Assembly (NCBI GenBank): GCA_963744225.1
Contig: CAVUSV010000004.1
Coordinates: forward strand, 620,001 to 684,000
Direction of reading: 5' to 3'
Length of the DNA: 64,000 nucleotides
From: Bog-473 sp963744225
GTDB lineage: Bacteria; Actinomycetota; Acidimicrobiia; Acidimicrobiales; RAAP-2
The notes beneath the pieces were generated by a model. The model made no database searches. It saw only the letters and a list, made by a program, of their open reading frames with translations, and was not told the DNA's origin. Positions 27,023 to 36,600 of this stretch are shown in pieces. Position 1 is the stretch's first letter. Each line of letters opens with the position of its first letter. The position numbers and the translations under genes were made by a program.

Positions 27023-27729
27023 CAGGTGGCTCCCACGTCGTCGAGCTCCAGAGGAGATCGGTTCTGGGTCGCTGCAATGACGCGTCCATCGACCAGCTGA
27101 ATGGTGGTCGGGCAGACCTGCTCGAGCCCATGGAGGTCGTGTGAGATCACGACGAGGGTGCGCCCGTCGCGGCGGAGTCCAACCAAGAGCTCGAACATGC
27201 CGGAGCGGCCTTCCTCGTCGAGCCCAGCGAACGGCTCGTCAAGAATCAGCACCCGGGGCCGACGGGCCAGCAGCCCGGCCAGAGCAGCGCGACGGACTTG
27301 TCCTCCACTCAGTTGCTCCACCGGCCGAGGCCCGAACTTCTCGGGATCGAGGCCGACCAGCGCCAGAGCCTTCTCCGCCTCCGCCCGATCGACTCCGCCG
27401 GCACCTCGGACGTCGGCCAAGAGCGTCGGCCGCTGGAGCTGCAGCCGGGCATGTTGGAAGGACAGCGCCACTCTCCCCACCTGGCCCAGAACCGGTTGGT
27501 CGTCCAACTCGCACTGACCGGAGGTTGGCTTCAACAATCCGGCGAGCGCCCAAGCCAAGGTGGTCTTGCCCGAACCGTTTTCTCCGACAACGAGGACGCC
27601 ATCTGCCTCGCGGACAGCGATGTCGATGTCGTGGAGCGCCGGCTGAGCCCAAGGCGTGCGCGGCGCATACGTGTGGCTGACTCCCCGCGCCCGCAAAACG
27701 ACCCGGCGGGTGAGCCCTTGGGAGGTCAC
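27022..27729 (-). CDS. ECF transporter ATPase (EcfA-type)
   Basis: 235 residues: Walker A GENGSGKTT (about 50-58), a Q-loop (LSFQHARLQ), signature LSGGQVRRA, Walker B VLILDEPFAGLD and switch His (VISHDLHG). The GTG start (27729) forms a GTGA overlap with a TGA that would end the preceding ATPase frame, which suggests translational coupling. It partners the upstream ATPase to form the heterodimeric ECF motor. Confidence 0.88.
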   Translation of the reverse strand: MTSQGLTRRVVLRARGVSHTYAPRTPWAQPALHDIDIAVREADGVLVVGENGSGKTTLAWALAGLLKPTSGQCELDDQPVLGQVGRVALSFQHARLQLQRPTLLADVRGAGGVDRAEAEKALALVGLDPEKFGPRPVEQLSGGQVRRAALAGLLARRPRVLILDEPFAGLDEEGRSGMFELLVGLRRDGRTLVVISHDLHGLEQVCPTTIQLVDGRVIAATQNRSPLELDDVGAT

Positions 27730-29105
27730 CGGAGACCTGCGGGCGCTCGCGTGTTCGGACGACAGCGGCTCTTGTGGCAGGCGCGGCGACCTGTGATCCG
27801 TCGTGGAGGTGGATCACACGATCGGCCATCGCTGCCTCACCCTCCCGGTGCGTGACGTGGACCACCGTCACAGAGAACTGCGACGGCAGCTGCGTGAGCA
27901 CCTCCATGAGGGCGTCGCTGCCGGCGGGATCGATCATGGCGGTGGACTCATCGGAGATGAGCAGCGCCGGCCGGTGGGCCAACGCGCCCGCGACGGCAAG
28001 TCGCTGGAGCTCACCGCCCGAGAGCGTCGACGTCTCACGCTCCTTCCATGCCGCCCAGCCCGACCGAAGTGAGGAGGGCTGCCACGTCGGGACGCTCTGA
28101 CGGCGGCAGTCCCCACATGACGTCGTCGGCGACCAGCACGCCAAGGATCTGCGTCTCGGGTCGTTGGGCCACGAGCGCGACACCGCCTGGCAGTCCGAGG
28201 CCATTCGACCCAGGCCGGCCGACCTGGCCTGCCGTGGGAGGGACTCCCGCCAGCAGCCGGGCCAACGTCGACTTCCCCGATCCATTCGGGCCCACCACGG
28301 CGACAAATTCACCGCTGCCTATGGTCAGGTCGATATCCCGCAAAACGTCGTGGGTCGCACCGGGGTAGCGATAGGACACGCCGCGGAGGCGCAGTGGGAG
28401 CGGGGCGGTGGCCTCGGTGTCCCGGTCGTCCAACAAGGCAGCCGGGGCCAACCGGTTGACGGTCGATACCCACGCGAGACGCGTCAACACACCTCCCAGA
28501 CAGATCCATGCGGTCGCCATCGCAGCTGCGACGGCGAGCGCCACACAGAGCCCGATGGTGAGCCACCAGTAGTCGAGCATCACGGTCACGGCGTGGTTCC
28601 ACCAGGTGGCGAGCGAGCCAAGGGAGATGTGGTGAAGAAAATTGGAGAGTCCCTTCGTCGCGATCCGGATCTGGTCGAACAGAAGTCGCCGTGTGGACGC
28701 AAAGAGTGCCAACAACCCGACCGCAAGGAGCCCGAAGGCGGGAGCAATGACGAAGGTGGCGGCAACGACCCACGGTGTGCCGCGCTGGCGCCGCTTGAGG
28801 CCGCCGACCACGGCACCGATGGTGGCGCACACGCAAACCATCGCCACGGGTCCGAATCCCGCCACAATGAACCCGACGGTTGCCGCCGCGAAGGCGCTCG
28901 CCGCCAGGGCTCGAAGACGGTAGCGCTGCGCGACGATCGCCAGCGGAACCGCTCCGAGGACCGCGATGGGGCCGGCGTGTGGAATGAGTGACCCGATGAG
29001 TGCAATGACCACCGTGAGGCTCGCCATGACCGCGGCAAGCGCCAATTCGGCTGCATCCAGCGGGCCGCGACCGACGATCGGAGTTGAGCTGTCAGCCACC
29101 ACCAA
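27726..29105 (-). CDS. Membrane domain (DUF2232/S-component-like) fused to an ECF ATPase (frameshifted)
   Basis: Residues 1-215 hold about six membrane segments resembling the DUF2232/S-component type. An ABC ATPase follows: YRYPGATHDVL, Walker A GPNGSGKST (about 264-272), LVAQRPETQ. Near 28045 a one-base insertion (in GGAAGGAG) breaks the frame. The missing half continues in another frame: ETSTLSGGELQRLAVAGALA, Walker B LLISDEST, HVTHREGEA. That frame runs into the next gene, while the natural TGA at 27726 is back in the original frame, so a second compensating indel is likely. A membrane-plus-ATPase protein of this kind occurs in mycobacteria (Rv2326c, as I recall). Substrate unknown. Confidence 0.72.
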
Positions 29106-29187
29106 ATCCTGTCAGGTGCCTCGTCCCGTGGTTCCTCGGGTTGGACCGACGCCAGGAGATCGTCCAACCTGCGACATCACGTTTGAA

Positions 29188-29221
29188 GCCTGAGAGGAGA
29201 TTCGAACTCCTGACCTGCGCA
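29188..29221 (-). repeat. tRNA-Thr 3'-end duplicate, candidate attachment site (left)
   Basis: 34 bases identical to 32570-32603, the acceptor 3' strand, T-arm, variable loop and the first bases of the anticodon stem of tRNA-Thr(CGU). The 5' half of the tRNA is absent, so it is not a working tRNA. Such displaced 3' ends are the usual scar of integrase-mediated insertion at a tRNA gene. Confidence 0.8.
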
Positions 29222-29351
29222 CTCCGTGTGCACGTCGCGCGTTCTTGGTTCGTTCTCCTTGGTGCCGGCCTGTACCGCTCTGTCCTGGTGACTGTGCGAT
29301 CGAGCCTGCCAAGTAAGACTTGGTGGGACCCAGCGAGACGGTGAGGGACCA

Positions 29352-29382
29352 AATTGTTTGGACAGAGTTGGGACAGAGGACG
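29352..29382 (+). repeat. Cassette-boundary motif, copy 1
   Basis: AATTGTTTGGACAGAGTTGGGAC followed by AGAGGACG. It matches copies at 30813 and 32499 (consensus AATTGTyGGGACwGnGTTGGGAC), all in the same orientation and all between genes. Confidence 0.7.
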
Positions 29383-29495
29383 GCAAGTTGTACTGGCCAG
29401 GCCGGTCCAGGGAAGGCCGAAGGCCCAGAGAGGGTGCGCAGCGAAGCGGAGTCCGAAGCATGTCTTGACCAGCGTCGTCAGTAGCGGTCGCCGTG

Positions 29496-29864
29496 ATGGA
29501 TGAGGGTGAGATGGAGGAGCGGATCCGAATGATCTGCATGGCACTGCCTGGAGTCACGGAGCGAATGAGTCACGGTGCACCTGCGTTCTTCGCAGGCAAG
29601 CAGTTCGTCGTGCTCTGGTCTCGCGGTCATCACGATCATGAGTTCCCGCACCTCTGGTGCGCCGCTCCACCCGGCGCCCAAGATGAACTCGTATCGACCG
29701 AGCCGGACCGATTCTTTCGCCCGCCCTACGTTGGAGGACGCGGCTGGCTAGGCGTCCGTCTGGACCGCAAGGTCGACTGGCACGAGCTCGCCGCGATCTG
29801 CGAAGAAGCCTTCCGCACGATCGCGCCCGAGAAGCTCATTGCGCGACTCGACGCAAAGCCGTGA
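29496..29864 (+). CDS. YjbR/MmcQ-family protein
   Basis: 122 residues. The CyaY-like YjbR fold is recognised from the N-terminal MEERIRMICMALPGVTERMSHGAPAFF and the C-terminal RGWLGVRLDRKVDWHELAAICEEAFRTIAP. The family binds DNA in a nonspecific way; function is poorly known. Cargo of the tRNA-Thr island. ATG 29496 was preferred over GTG 29493. Confidence 0.85.
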   Translation: MDEGEMEERIRMICMALPGVTERMSHGAPAFFAGKQFVVLWSRGHHDHEFPHLWCAAPPGAQDELVSTEPDRFFRPPYVGGRGWLGVRLDRKVDWHELAAICEEAFRTIAPEKLIARLDAKP

Positions 29865-30085
29865 CGTGCGCTGTCCGACACAGCGTCAGGCGTCCAGTGA
29901 ACCTCGATTGTCCGCCTAGAGATGGTCCTCGGCACTGAGTGACTCGTCCATTGCTCTGCCCCGGTTTGCCATTGAGGAGGGTCGCTCGGTCTCGCACTCC
30001 GACGCTTCGAGGGCGCCACCCGTCCAGTCCCCTGCAGCAAAGGCGCGGTGCTCCGCTCTCCAGATCCACTCAACACACCTGGAGT

Positions 30086-30499
30086 TCAGGTGACGAAGAG
30101 GTGGATAGCGACCACCTCTTGGGGTTGTCCTCGGCCGAGCCTTCGCTTGACGCTGTCGACGACCTTCGTGGCGGTGAACTGCCAGCCGTACTTGGCGGAG
30201 AGCGCCCGTTCTGCCGCTGCGACGTCAGCGGTCGATGAAGAAACCTGTCCTGTGCCCGTGTGGATGGTTGCCTGGGGTTTCACCCGTCCCCGAATATCAC
30301 AGACCCGTACCTCTATCGACGGATTCCGAAGTAAGCGTTTTGTCTTCCACGCCTTGTCTCCGGTCGTGAAGACATAGCGGCCCTCGGTGCCGGTGATCCA
30401 CACCGGGGTGGACACTGCGGCTCCATCCCGCTTGAACGTTGTGAGGGAGATGTATTTCGCCCTGTCAAGTTCACTGGGGCGGGAGGCGTCGGACGCCAT
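30086..30499 (-). CDS. PPOX-class F420/FMN-dependent oxidoreductase
   Basis: 137 residues of the split-barrel flavin/F420-binding fold: TTFKRDGAAVSTPVWI, YVFTTGDKAWKTKRLLRNPSIEV and the VWITG strand are typical of PPOX-class (pyridoxamine 5'-phosphate oxidase-like) proteins of actinobacteria. Island cargo, convergent with the YjbR gene; together they form the first cassette. Confidence 0.86.
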   Translation of the reverse strand: MASDASRPSELDRAKYISLTTFKRDGAAVSTPVWITGTEGRYVFTTGDKAWKTKRLLRNPSIEVRVCDIRGRVKPQATIHTGTGQVSSSTADVAAAERALSAKYGWQFTATKVVDSVKRRLGRGQPQEVVAIHLFVT

Positions 30500-31030
30500 T
30501 TACGAACCCTAGTGTCGCGATGCGAATGCGAACCACAGCGAGAGTGCGCCAAACCACCGCCGGTGGATCGGTGCAGTTCCTCGTTCGTGGCTGCGATGAC
30601 TTGCTCGTGACTGAGGAGCAAACCTTGGTACCGGAGGGCACGGCCTTCGGGTCGGCCCTGTAGCGGGCCATGCACGTCCAGGTCGACCCTCGGCCGGTCG
30701 AAACTATCTCTCTCTATGTCGCTCGGTCTCGCTCAGTCTCTCCGTCCTGGTCGCAGAGACTCGGTGCGGTCGGGCAGGACAGGGCGCGACTGATCGGGAC
30801 GAGCTGGCACCCAATTGTTGGGACTGAGTTGGGACGAAGGGACGTCAGAACTGACACGGGACGGCGCCCTCAGAATGGACAGGGCTCGCACCCCAGCGAG
30901 CACCGATGAGTTCGAGGTCCTCTCAACAGGACGGCGAGTCTGCCGGGTGATCATGAGAAACGAGCGTGGCCGAGTCGACTACTACTTCGGATCGTCCATA
31001 TATGGAAAGGACGCTCCACCCCGCATCGAT
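30500..31030. other. Gene-free interval between the two island cassettes
   Basis: 531 bases with no convincing coding region; the longest frame running into the tetR gene is antisense to it. It contains the second boundary motif at 30813-30844 and a CT-rich stretch around 30707-30750. Confidence 0.6.
30813..30844 (+). repeat. Cassette-boundary motif, copy 2
   Basis: AATTGTTGGGACTGAGTTGG then GACGAAGGGACG; the same motif as at 29352 and 32499, here between the two gene pairs of the island. Confidence 0.72.
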
Positions 31031-31684
31031 TCAGCCGTCGGAGAATCCGTAGGCTCGCAGAAAGGTCGCAACGCCTCCGTCCGCATATCTGTCAAGGGCA
31101 GCTTCGGTGAAGCAGATTTGGTCTCCGAGGAGCATTGCTTGGTTCAGCGGGATCGAAAGAATCAGCCACAGCAGGTGCTCGGCGGCAAGGTTGGGATCCT
31201 CGATAGCCAGGCCTTGCCGGGCAGCCGATTTACGGAGAGCGAGTGCCAACTGCTCGGCTGCTCTCTTCGGACCGAGGTCATAGAACGCTTGCCCGAGCTC
31301 TGGGAATCGCCCCACCTCGCCAATCACCAACCTCCGCAGCTTGAGGACATCGGGCTGCATGACTCCCTTCAAGAAGTTTCGGGCAAAGGACCGAAGCCGC
31401 TCTTCGATTGATCCCTCGCCTGTCGAGAGAAAGTCCGCGGTTATCCCACCGTCTCGGGCTCGCACGACGTTCGTGACGACCTCTCTGAACAACGCCTCCT
31501 TATCGCTGAAGTGCTTGTACACGGTCTGCTTTGAGACCGCTGCTGTGGCTGCCACCTGATCCATGCTGGTCCCGACGAAGCCATTCGCGAAGAACACTTG
31601 TTGGGCTGCCTCGAGGATCGCCGCTCTCTTGCGAGCTCTGCGGGAGGGACCTTCCGCACTGTCGGCCGCGACCCGAGGGGGCAT
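31031..31684 (-). CDS. TetR-family transcriptional regulator
   Basis: 217 residues. An N-terminal TetR helix-turn-helix (RAAILEAAQQVFFANGF, TSMDQVAATAAVSKQTVYKHF, about 20-67) precedes a helical ligand domain of the AcrR/TetR_C type. It is divergent from the DHFR-like gene with a perfect inverted repeat between them, so it probably represses both. Island cargo. Confidence 0.9.
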   Translation of the reverse strand: MPPRVAADSAEGPSRRARKRAAILEAAQQVFFANGFVGTSMDQVAATAAVSKQTVYKHFSDKEALFREVVTNVVRARDGGITADFLSTGEGSIEERLRSFARNFLKGVMQPDVLKLRRLVIGEVGRFPELGQAFYDLGPKRAAEQLALALRKSAARQGLAIEDPNLAAEHLLWLILSIPLNQAMLLGDQICFTEAALDRYADGGVATFLRAYGFSDG

Positions 31685-31697
31685 GACCCAATGGTAC

Positions 31698-31734
31698 TAG
31701 ACAGTTCCGTACTGACTTGGGTATAGTACGGAAC
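31698..31734 (+). promoter_or_regulatory. DHFR-like gene promoter overlapped by a TetR operator
   Basis: Perfect inverted repeat GTTCCGTACT (31704-31713) / AGTACGGAAC (31725-31734), 11-base spacer. A -10 TATAGT (31722-31727) lies 18 bases from a -35 TAGACA (31698-31703), so a bound repressor would cover the promoter. Confidence 0.65.
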
Positions 31735-31758
31735 CGTGTAGTTCTGAATGGAGTTGAT

Positions 31759-32361
31759 GTGAAGATCGTCGTTATGAACAACGTGACCCTCGACGGTGTG
31801 ATGCAGGCGCCTGGGAGGGCGGATGAGGACACTCGAGGAGGCTTTGCCCATGGCGGGTGGGCGTCGCAGAACATCGATGAACCGGACCCCGAGATCGGAG
31901 CGGCAATGGGCGTACGGATGTCTCAGAGCGATGGGCTGCTGTTCGGAAGGCGCACCTACGAGGACTTGTTGGCCACCTGGAACAGCCGTGGTGGGGTGTT
32001 CAAGGACGCGCTCAACACGGCGCAGAAGTACGTCGTGTCGCAGACGCTGACCGATCCGTTGCCTTGGCCAAACTCCACGCTTCTGGCCGGGAATGTGGTC
32101 GACGCGGTGGCTGAGCTCAGGTCACGCCCGGGACGGGAGCTCCACATCATGGGAAGCGGGCAGCTCATCGAGACGCTAATGGCTCATCAACTCGTAGACG
32201 AGTTCCTGTTGATGATCTTTCCTGTGGTTCTCGGATGTGGTCGGCATCTCTTCTCAGGTGACGCCTACACCGAGCTCGACTTGGTCGATGCGAAGCCGAC
32301 CACTTCAGGAGTGGTCATCGCCACGTACCGAAGGAAAAGTCCGAGCTTGAAGTCAGCTTGA
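31759..32361 (+). CDS. Dihydrofolate reductase-like (RibD C-terminal domain) oxidoreductase
   Basis: 200 residues from GTG 31759, which has GGAG upstream (an earlier in-frame start at 31717 lies inside the operator region). DHFR/RibD_C fold: VMNNVTLDGVMQAPGRADED at the N-terminus, GLLFGRRTYEDLLATW, HIMGSGQLIETLM, DEFLLMIFPVVLGCGRHLF. NADPH-dependent reductase of unknown substrate; probably regulated by the divergent TetR protein. Confidence 0.87.
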   Translation: MKIVVMNNVTLDGVMQAPGRADEDTRGGFAHGGWASQNIDEPDPEIGAAMGVRMSQSDGLLFGRRTYEDLLATWNSRGGVFKDALNTAQKYVVSQTLTDPLPWPNSTLLAGNVVDAVAELRSRPGRELHIMGSGQLIETLMAHQLVDEFLLMIFPVVLGCGRHLFSGDAYTELDLVDAKPTTSGVVIATYRRKSPSLKSA

Positions 32362-32498
32362 CGGTCGGAATGCATGATGCCTCACGTCGCGCTGACGGTC
32401 GGCGATCTCGGAGTAGGCGTGCCGTGGTCCCGCAGCGTCCCTTGACCAACCAGGACCGGAGTCGTGTTTCCAAGAGCGATCAACTCCCGACCCTCCGA

Positions 32499-32523
32499 AA
32501 TTGTCGGGACAGCTGTTGGGACA
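32499..32523 (+). repeat. Cassette-boundary motif, copy 3
   Basis: AATTGTCGGGACAGCTGTTG then GGACA, 46 bases before the tRNA-Thr end; the third copy of the island motif. Confidence 0.65.
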
Positions 32524-32568
32524 TTGCGCTGCTCGTGTCGGGCACATGTCTCTGACCAGGAACTTTGG

Positions 32569-32641
32569 AGCCTGAGAGGAGATTCGAACTCCTGACCTGC
32601 GCATTACGAGTGCGCTGCTCTACCGACTGAGCTACCCAGGC
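32569..32641 (-). tRNA. tRNA-Thr (anticodon CGU)
   Basis: Full cloverleaf on the minus strand: acceptor GCCTGGG/CTCAGGC (one G-T pair), D-arm GCTC..GAGC, anticodon stem GCGCA/TGCGC with loop CTCGTAA (anticodon CGT), T-arm AGGAG-TTCGAAT-CTCCT. Discriminator T, with CCA encoded at 32566-32568. Its 3' 34 bases are duplicated at 29188. Confidence 0.95.
32570..32603 (-). repeat. Candidate attachment site (right) within tRNA-Thr
   Basis: The 34-base segment shared exactly with 29188-29221; it bounds a 3.4 kb island carrying the YjbR, PPOX, TetR and DHFR-like genes. No integrase gene is left inside. Confidence 0.75.
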
Positions 32642-32876
32642 AGCCGCGGCCGACCGGCCTGGGTGCGCACGTGCACGTGCGCCGGGCCCGACGACAGAGC
32701 GTCAGTGTAGGCGAGCGCCCTGACCCGAAGACTCCCAAGCTCGCGACCGTCCTCCCGGTGCGTGGCGCCGCGGGAGGAAGGACCAACCCTCCCCCAGGCC
32801 ACACCTGCAGCCGGGGTGCGTTCGCCCAGGCATACGCTAGGGCAGAGCGGACGAACAGCCATGGGAGGCATTTGCG

Positions 32877-33401
32877 ATGGGGGTTGATACAAATGGTGCA
32901 GCGCCGGTTGGGGCTGCCCGTCTCAGGGCCGTCTCCTGGTTCGCTGACTGTTCCGACGAGCAACTGACCGAGTTGGCGCACCAGGCGGAACGACTCCGGA
33001 TTGAAGCCGGTGAAGTGATCCTCCGCGAGGGGCGGCTCGGACGCGAACTCTTCGTAATCCTGGAAGGTACGGCAACCGTGACCCGCAACGGGCGGGTCGT
33101 AAACGTGATCGAAAATGGAGGCTACTTCGGCGAGTTGGCGGCGATCGAGGCGGTACCGCGCACCGCGACGGTGACCGCAACGACAGACCTGGATGTGCTG
33201 GTAATCGGGCCACGTCAATTCGAGGCGATGACCGACCTCCCCGGTTTCCGCAGTGCACTGCTCGCCAGCATGAGCCGACGCATCCGCGAAGCGGATGACA
33301 CATTGGCCGACTACGGGCACCACATCAATGACGGCGAAGTCGAAGTCGACAGCTCCAGCCACCCGGGCGGCCACAACGGCGACTCCTCTCGCCAGCCGTA
33401 G
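32877..33401 (+). CDS. Cyclic nucleotide-binding domain protein (Crp-like effector domain without HTH)
   Basis: 174 residues. A single CNB domain (about 18-140): FADCSDEQLTELA, GEVILREG, GRELFVILEGTATVTRNG, NGGYFGELAAIEAVPRTATVTA; the phosphate-binding cassette has FGE..PRTATV. No DNA-binding helix follows; the tail is Ser/Gly/His-rich. It could sense cAMP made by the twin cyclase at 16558, but that is inference. Confidence 0.86.
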   Translation: MGVDTNGAAPVGAARLRAVSWFADCSDEQLTELAHQAERLRIEAGEVILREGRLGRELFVILEGTATVTRNGRVVNVIENGGYFGELAAIEAVPRTATVTATTDLDVLVIGPRQFEAMTDLPGFRSALLASMSRRIREADDTLADYGHHINDGEVEVDSSSHPGGHNGDSSRQP

Positions 33402-33442
33402 GACAGTCGGTCGCTGGAGTCCGTCACGGGACCGCCCATGGG

Positions 33443-33525
33443 GCCGCCACTGCCCTACGCCAACTATTCACGATCCTGTTTATAGTTTCTCAAACCATCA
33501 CCGGATGAGCCCTCCGGCGAATCAG
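33443..33525 (+). repeat. Dispersed noncoding repeat, copy B
   Basis: 83-bp unit beginning GCCGCCACTGCCCTACGCCA, in direct tandem with copy C and homologous to copy A at 12001. Upstream (33396-33422) is the GCCGTAGGAC..TCGGTCGCTG block that follows copy A in the other locus. Confidence 0.82.
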
Positions 33526-33610
33526 GCCGCCACTGCCCTACGCGAACTATTCACGATCCTGTTTACGGTTTCTCAAACCATCACCGGATCAGCCCTCCGG
33601 CGAATCAGCC
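33526..33610 (+). repeat. Dispersed noncoding repeat, copy C
   Basis: Second tandem unit, period 83 bp; the CCGGA-TCAGCCC-TCCGG hairpin is intact (copy B has one loop change). Similarity to copy A continues weakly to about 33650. It lies between two convergent genes, so a termination role is possible. Confidence 0.82.
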
Positions 33611-33664
33611 GACCCATTGACAGCCGAGGGAGGAAGTAAACCTCGCCGGCCAAAAGCCCGGGAG

Positions 33665-36600
33665 TCAGTCGGGCTCGGCCGCGAGCCGTGCCAAGCGGTG
33701 CAACCCCATGCCGAGCGCCGCTTCCTCCGCGGAGCGCAGGAGCAGTGCCACCCGTTCCGACTCATCGTGGGGCCGGCGCCGGCGCAGGGTCCGGCCCAGC
33801 TCGACCTCTGCCGCGGCGATGAAGGGAGGGGACTCCATGCGGCGAGCCATAAGGAGGGCTGCCTCGAAGTGCACCTCCGCCAGCGCCAGGTCACCCATGG
33901 TCGCGGCCAGCAGCCCCAGGTATTGGTCCGCCGGCCCCACGCAGGCCACCGCCGGCGCGCGGACCACGATTGCGGTGCCCGCAAAGCCCCGCATCGCGGC
34001 GTAAATGGGAGCGGCCAGGTGCGCTGCCGGGTCGCCGACTGCGCTACAAGCGGCGGCCGCCATCGAGAGCGACACGCCTTCAGTCAGATCGCCTCCTGTT
34101 CTGTGCCAGCCGATGTCTTGGAGCGCCGCCAGCTCCTCCAGGGCACGCTCCGTCTCACCTGCCTCGCCGTGGACGAGGGCGCGGCGCGGCCCGGACGCCC
34201 GGGTACTCGACGGGAGCCTCGTCGATGTCCTGGCGCATCTCGTTCCGGGACAGGGACGATCCGAAGTCGCCGCGCTGCCACCAGGTCCACCACATCAGGA
34301 CCCCGAAATAGACACGAAATAACTCGTTGTAACCCTCCGCCACCTGCATGGCCTGCCGGCCCGCCTGCTCCGCTGCGACGAAGTCACCCCGTATCAGCGC
34401 CATGACGGCCTGGACGTTGCAGGTAAAGGAGGCCTCGAGGGGGTGGATCGGTCCAACGAGGCGGCGCTCAAAGCGCGCGATCTCCACCCGTACCGCCGTC
34501 ACGTCTCCACGCACGAGCAGCTCACGGAGGCGCCACATGTGACCGTGCAGCGCGAGCAGCGCGTCGCCGACCTCCTCGGCGACCTCCCCGAGCTCCGTCG
34601 CCGTTGCCAGTCGCTCTGCCCCGGGCTTCACGCCCCACAGGGCGAACATCCGCGCGTTGAGTGCGTAGCCGAGCGCCGGGCGGTCACCGAGACGCCGGGC
34701 CATGGCTGTCGCCTCGTCGTTCAAGGACAGGCCCTGGGCGATCTCGCCGGCTAAAGGAGTGCCCGGCGCACGGAGCAGCATCGCGAACCCGAGCCGCGCC
34801 GTCACCATGGCCCGCAGATGGGAGTCGCCCTCCGGCAGCAGGTCCCGAGCTTCGTTGAGGAGTTCCACCTCCGCTGGGCTCGGGTCCAGTGAACCGAGCA
34901 GGTAGCTCAGCGGCCCGCGGCGAACCGCCGACGCGGCGAGGCGCTCGCTGTCGCCCATGGCGCGAGCCAGAGACGCCGCGCAGGTCGAAATTCGCCGCCG
35001 CATGCACAGCGTCGCCAGCCCGGCTCTGCGCTTCGGCGAGTGCCAACAGGAGGTCGCAGCAAGTGGGTTGGTCGTGCGCGCAATGGCGCTCCGCCACCTC
35101 CAGACCAAGGGCCAGGTGTGTCATGGCCTCCTCGAAGGCCAGCAAGCGGAGCGCGCGCTCCCCTGCGGCCAGGCAGTAGCGCACTGCCTTGTCGTCATCA
35201 GCGAGCGCGGCGCCCATGGCGAAGTGATGCGCCAGCTCGCTCAGATACGTGTCGAGCTCGTCTGCGTGCGCACGTTCGAGCGCGTCGGCGATCCGGTGGT
35301 GATAGCGCGCCCGACGACCTCGTAACAGCTCGCTATAAATGGCGTCACGCACGAGCGCGTGGGTGAAGGCGTAGCGATCAGGGTCTTTCCCCACCCGCCG
35401 GAGGATCCGGGATTCCTCCGCATGGTCGAACGCGTCGAGTTGCCGGTCGGCGGGAAGCTCGGCCGCCTCGGCCACGATGTCCGCCTCGCACTCCGCCCCC
35501 GCCACGGCCGCGGCCTGCAGAAGGTAGATCGTGTCCTCGGGCAGCCTTGAAACCCGGCGCGCGACAAGCTCACGTACACCCTCGGTTGGGCTGAGATCCG
35601 GCGGAACGCTTGTGCCGTCGTCGTCGGACCGCTGGTCCCGGTGTTCGCCGAGCTGCCGGAGCAGTTCTTCGAGGAAGAGGGGGTTTCCATCCGTCAGCTG
35701 GCAGAGCCGCGGGACCAGGCCAGACGGGGGGTGCTCAAGATTTGTCCAGTCGTGGGTCAGCTGCTCAACCGCCGTCGCGCTCAGGCCGCGCAGGTGCATG
35801 GTCGAGACGGTGTGAATGGCTCGAAGATCGGCCAAGAACGGGCGCAGTGGGTGCTCGGGGCTCACCGCCGTATCGGGATACATCGCGATAACCCCGACTC
35901 CGGTCTCGTCGGTGTTCCGGAGGACATGGCGCAAGAGCAGGAGTGTCGGTTGGTCGGCCCAGTGCAGATCGTCGAGTACCAGGAGCACCGTGCGGATGGC
36001 CGAGATCTCGTTGAGGGTCGCGGCAACCGCCTCGAAGAAACGGAACCGGTCGGAGGTCCCAATTTCGTCCTCGGGCACCGGCACGTACTCACGCAAGCGC
36101 CAGACGAGGCGGGCCAGCTCCGTGAGCTGCCAGTCCGGGATGCGGTTGATCTGATCGGCCGAGACCGACTGGTAGTACTGCCCGAGCGCCTCGGCGAAGG
36201 GTTGGAAGGGAACGACCGGGTCCTCGTCGCACCGGCCCCACAGGACCAGCGTTCCGTCCTCCTCAATGGCTTGGGCCAGTTCTGCCACCAGACGGGTCTT
36301 CCCGATGCCCTCGTCACCGTCGACGAGGAGCACACGTCCCGTGCCGCCATGTACCGATGTCCACCAGTCGCGCAACAACGCCGACTCACCCTCGCGCCCG
36401 ACGAAGGGGGTATCGCGAGGCAACGCAGGGACATGCACGCGGTAGCCCGGCTGGTCGGTGGGGAGCAGAACGTCCGGCTCGTCGTCCGGTCGCTCTTGTG
36501 GCACAGGGAAGTCGAGCGCAGGCTCCTTGTCCAAGATGGCGTGCTCCATCCAGGTCACGTCGCGGCCCGGCTCAATTCCGAGATCCGCCACGAGAATCGA

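Larger units (their letters stand above)
29106..29495. other. Gene-free interval at the left end of the island
   Basis: 390 bases without a credible gene. It holds the tRNA-Thr 3'-end copy (29188-29221) and the first copy of the cassette-boundary motif (29352-29382). GC is visibly lower than in the flanking core genes. Confidence 0.6.

Noticed and set aside
29188..29260. A second tRNA gene
   Set aside because: Only the 3' 34 bases match; the 5' acceptor strand, D-arm and a paired anticodon stem are missing.
30815..31411. Plus-strand frame of 198 codons in the island
   Set aside because: Antisense to a clear TetR gene and without recognisable features.
29106..32641. Integrase or transposase in the tRNA-Thr island
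   Set aside because: No frame shows tyrosine or serine recombinase motifs or DDE motifs.
32604..33374. Minus-strand frame of 256 codons
   Set aside because: Antisense to the CNB-domain gene and reads through the tRNA gene.
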